Shown here in pieces: positions 63,728 to 64,000 of a stretch of DNA of 64,000 nt. The stretch's first letter is position 1; the number at the start of each line of letters is the position of its first letter. Both the position numbers and the translations under genes were made by a program. The DNA lies in NCBI RefSeq assembly GCF_030486595.1, contig NZ_JAUJZH010000026.1:1-64000 (forward strand). Direction: 5' to 3'. This stretch comes from Variovorax ginsengisoli. Lineage in GTDB: Bacteria > Pseudomonadota > Gammaproteobacteria > Burkholderiales > Burkholderiaceae_C. The notes under the pieces are model-generated. The model ran no database searches, was not told the DNA's origin, and saw only the letters and a list, made by a program, of their open reading frames with translations.

Positions 63728-64000
63728 ATGTTCACCTCATCGTCCATTCGCCGCCGCCTGCTGCAGGCCCTGTCGGTCGCCGCCCTCACGAGCATCGGCT
63801 GTGCCGCGTTCGCACAGACGGCTTCGAACTGGCCCACGAAGCCGGTCCGCATCGTCGTCGGGTTCGCGCCCGGCGGCAGCACCGACGTCATGGCCCGGAT
63901 CCTCTCGCAGTCGCTGTCCGAATCGCTGGGGCAACCGGTAGTGATCGACAACAAGCCGGGCGCGAGCGGCAACATTTCCGCCTCCGAAGTGATACGCGCC
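63728..64000 (+). CDS. Bug/TctC-type solute receptor, truncated by window end
   Basis: The first 91 codons of an exported Bug-family receptor, 8 nt after the CoA-ligase stop. A signal peptide (LQALSVAALTSIGCAAFA) precedes NWPTKPVRIVVGFAPGGST and VVIDNKPGASGN. It continues beyond the window. It is likely to bind the alicyclic acid of the cluster. Confidence 0.9.
   Translation, partial: MFTSSSIRRRLLQALSVAALTSIGCAAFAQTASNWPTKPVRIVVGFAPGGSTDVMARILSQSLSESLGQPVVIDNKPGASGNISASEVIRA

Overview
The window is about 64 kb of very GC-rich, densely packed bacterial DNA. There is no tRNA, rRNA, integrase, transposase or CRISPR array that I can see. The content points to a betaproteobacterium of the order Burkholderiales, probably Comamonadaceae-like (for example the Variovorax group). 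This is inferred from four periplasmic TctC/Bug-type solute receptors, many catabolic operons each with a divergent LysR, AraC, GntR or MarR regulator, a NorR-Hmp pair, and a tRNA-selenation locus. It has not been checked by any database search.

Layout. 106-720: a VapBC toxin-antitoxin pair with a palindromic operator. 762-3683: nitric-oxide defence, with flavohaemoglobin hmp divergent from norR; a sigma-54-type promoter and three GT-N7-AC NorR sites lie between them. 3688-9167: a selenium locus, with selD divergent from a four-gene phosphonate-type ABC importer (putative selenium oxyanion uptake) that ends in mnmH (2-selenouridine tRNA synthase). 9186-15348: an acyl-CoA operon (two crotonases, aldehyde dehydrogenase, ADP-forming acyl-CoA synthetase, Bug receptor) with a divergent LysR gene. 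16411-21781: an aromatic-ring operon (Bug receptor, flavin monooxygenase, fumarylacetoacetase-type hydrolase, two-domain extradiol dioxygenase, ACMSD-type amidohydrolase) with a second divergent LysR gene.

22861-28549: a DUF1275 membrane protein, then an unrecognised, translationally coupled four-gene unit: DUF805, an FAD-oxidase/methyltransferase fusion, an exported protein and an alpha/beta hydrolase. 28550-35703: a complete-looking lipid A aminoarabinose (arn) operon with ArnA split into two genes. 36012-38585: FetAB-type iron exporter genes overlapping tail-to-tail with an O-antigen-ligase-like gene. 38747-46658: small conserved genes plus a ThDP-enzyme/Bug cluster with an AraC regulator. 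46693-54049: a GntR regulator, an extradiol dioxygenase, a FAH hydrolase and a LIV-type ABC importer containing a permease-ATPase fusion. 54034-58282: two small envelope or hypothetical genes, an unknown gene and DNA polymerase II (polB).

58454-64000: a cyclohexanecarboxylate-type (bad/ali) cluster: MarR regulator, badH-like dehydrogenase, badI-like ring hydrolase, an acyl-CoA dehydrogenase interrupted by one in-frame UGA, an aliA-like CoA ligase and the start of another Bug receptor. Two three-unit tandem arrays of hairpin repeats (58- and 62-bp periods) flank part of this cluster.

The items most worth a second look are the UGA-interrupted acyl-CoA dehydrogenase, the hairpin arrays, the NorR/sigma-54 architecture in front of hmp, the selenium import/tRNA-selenation locus, and the FAD-oxidase/methyltransferase fusion operon.
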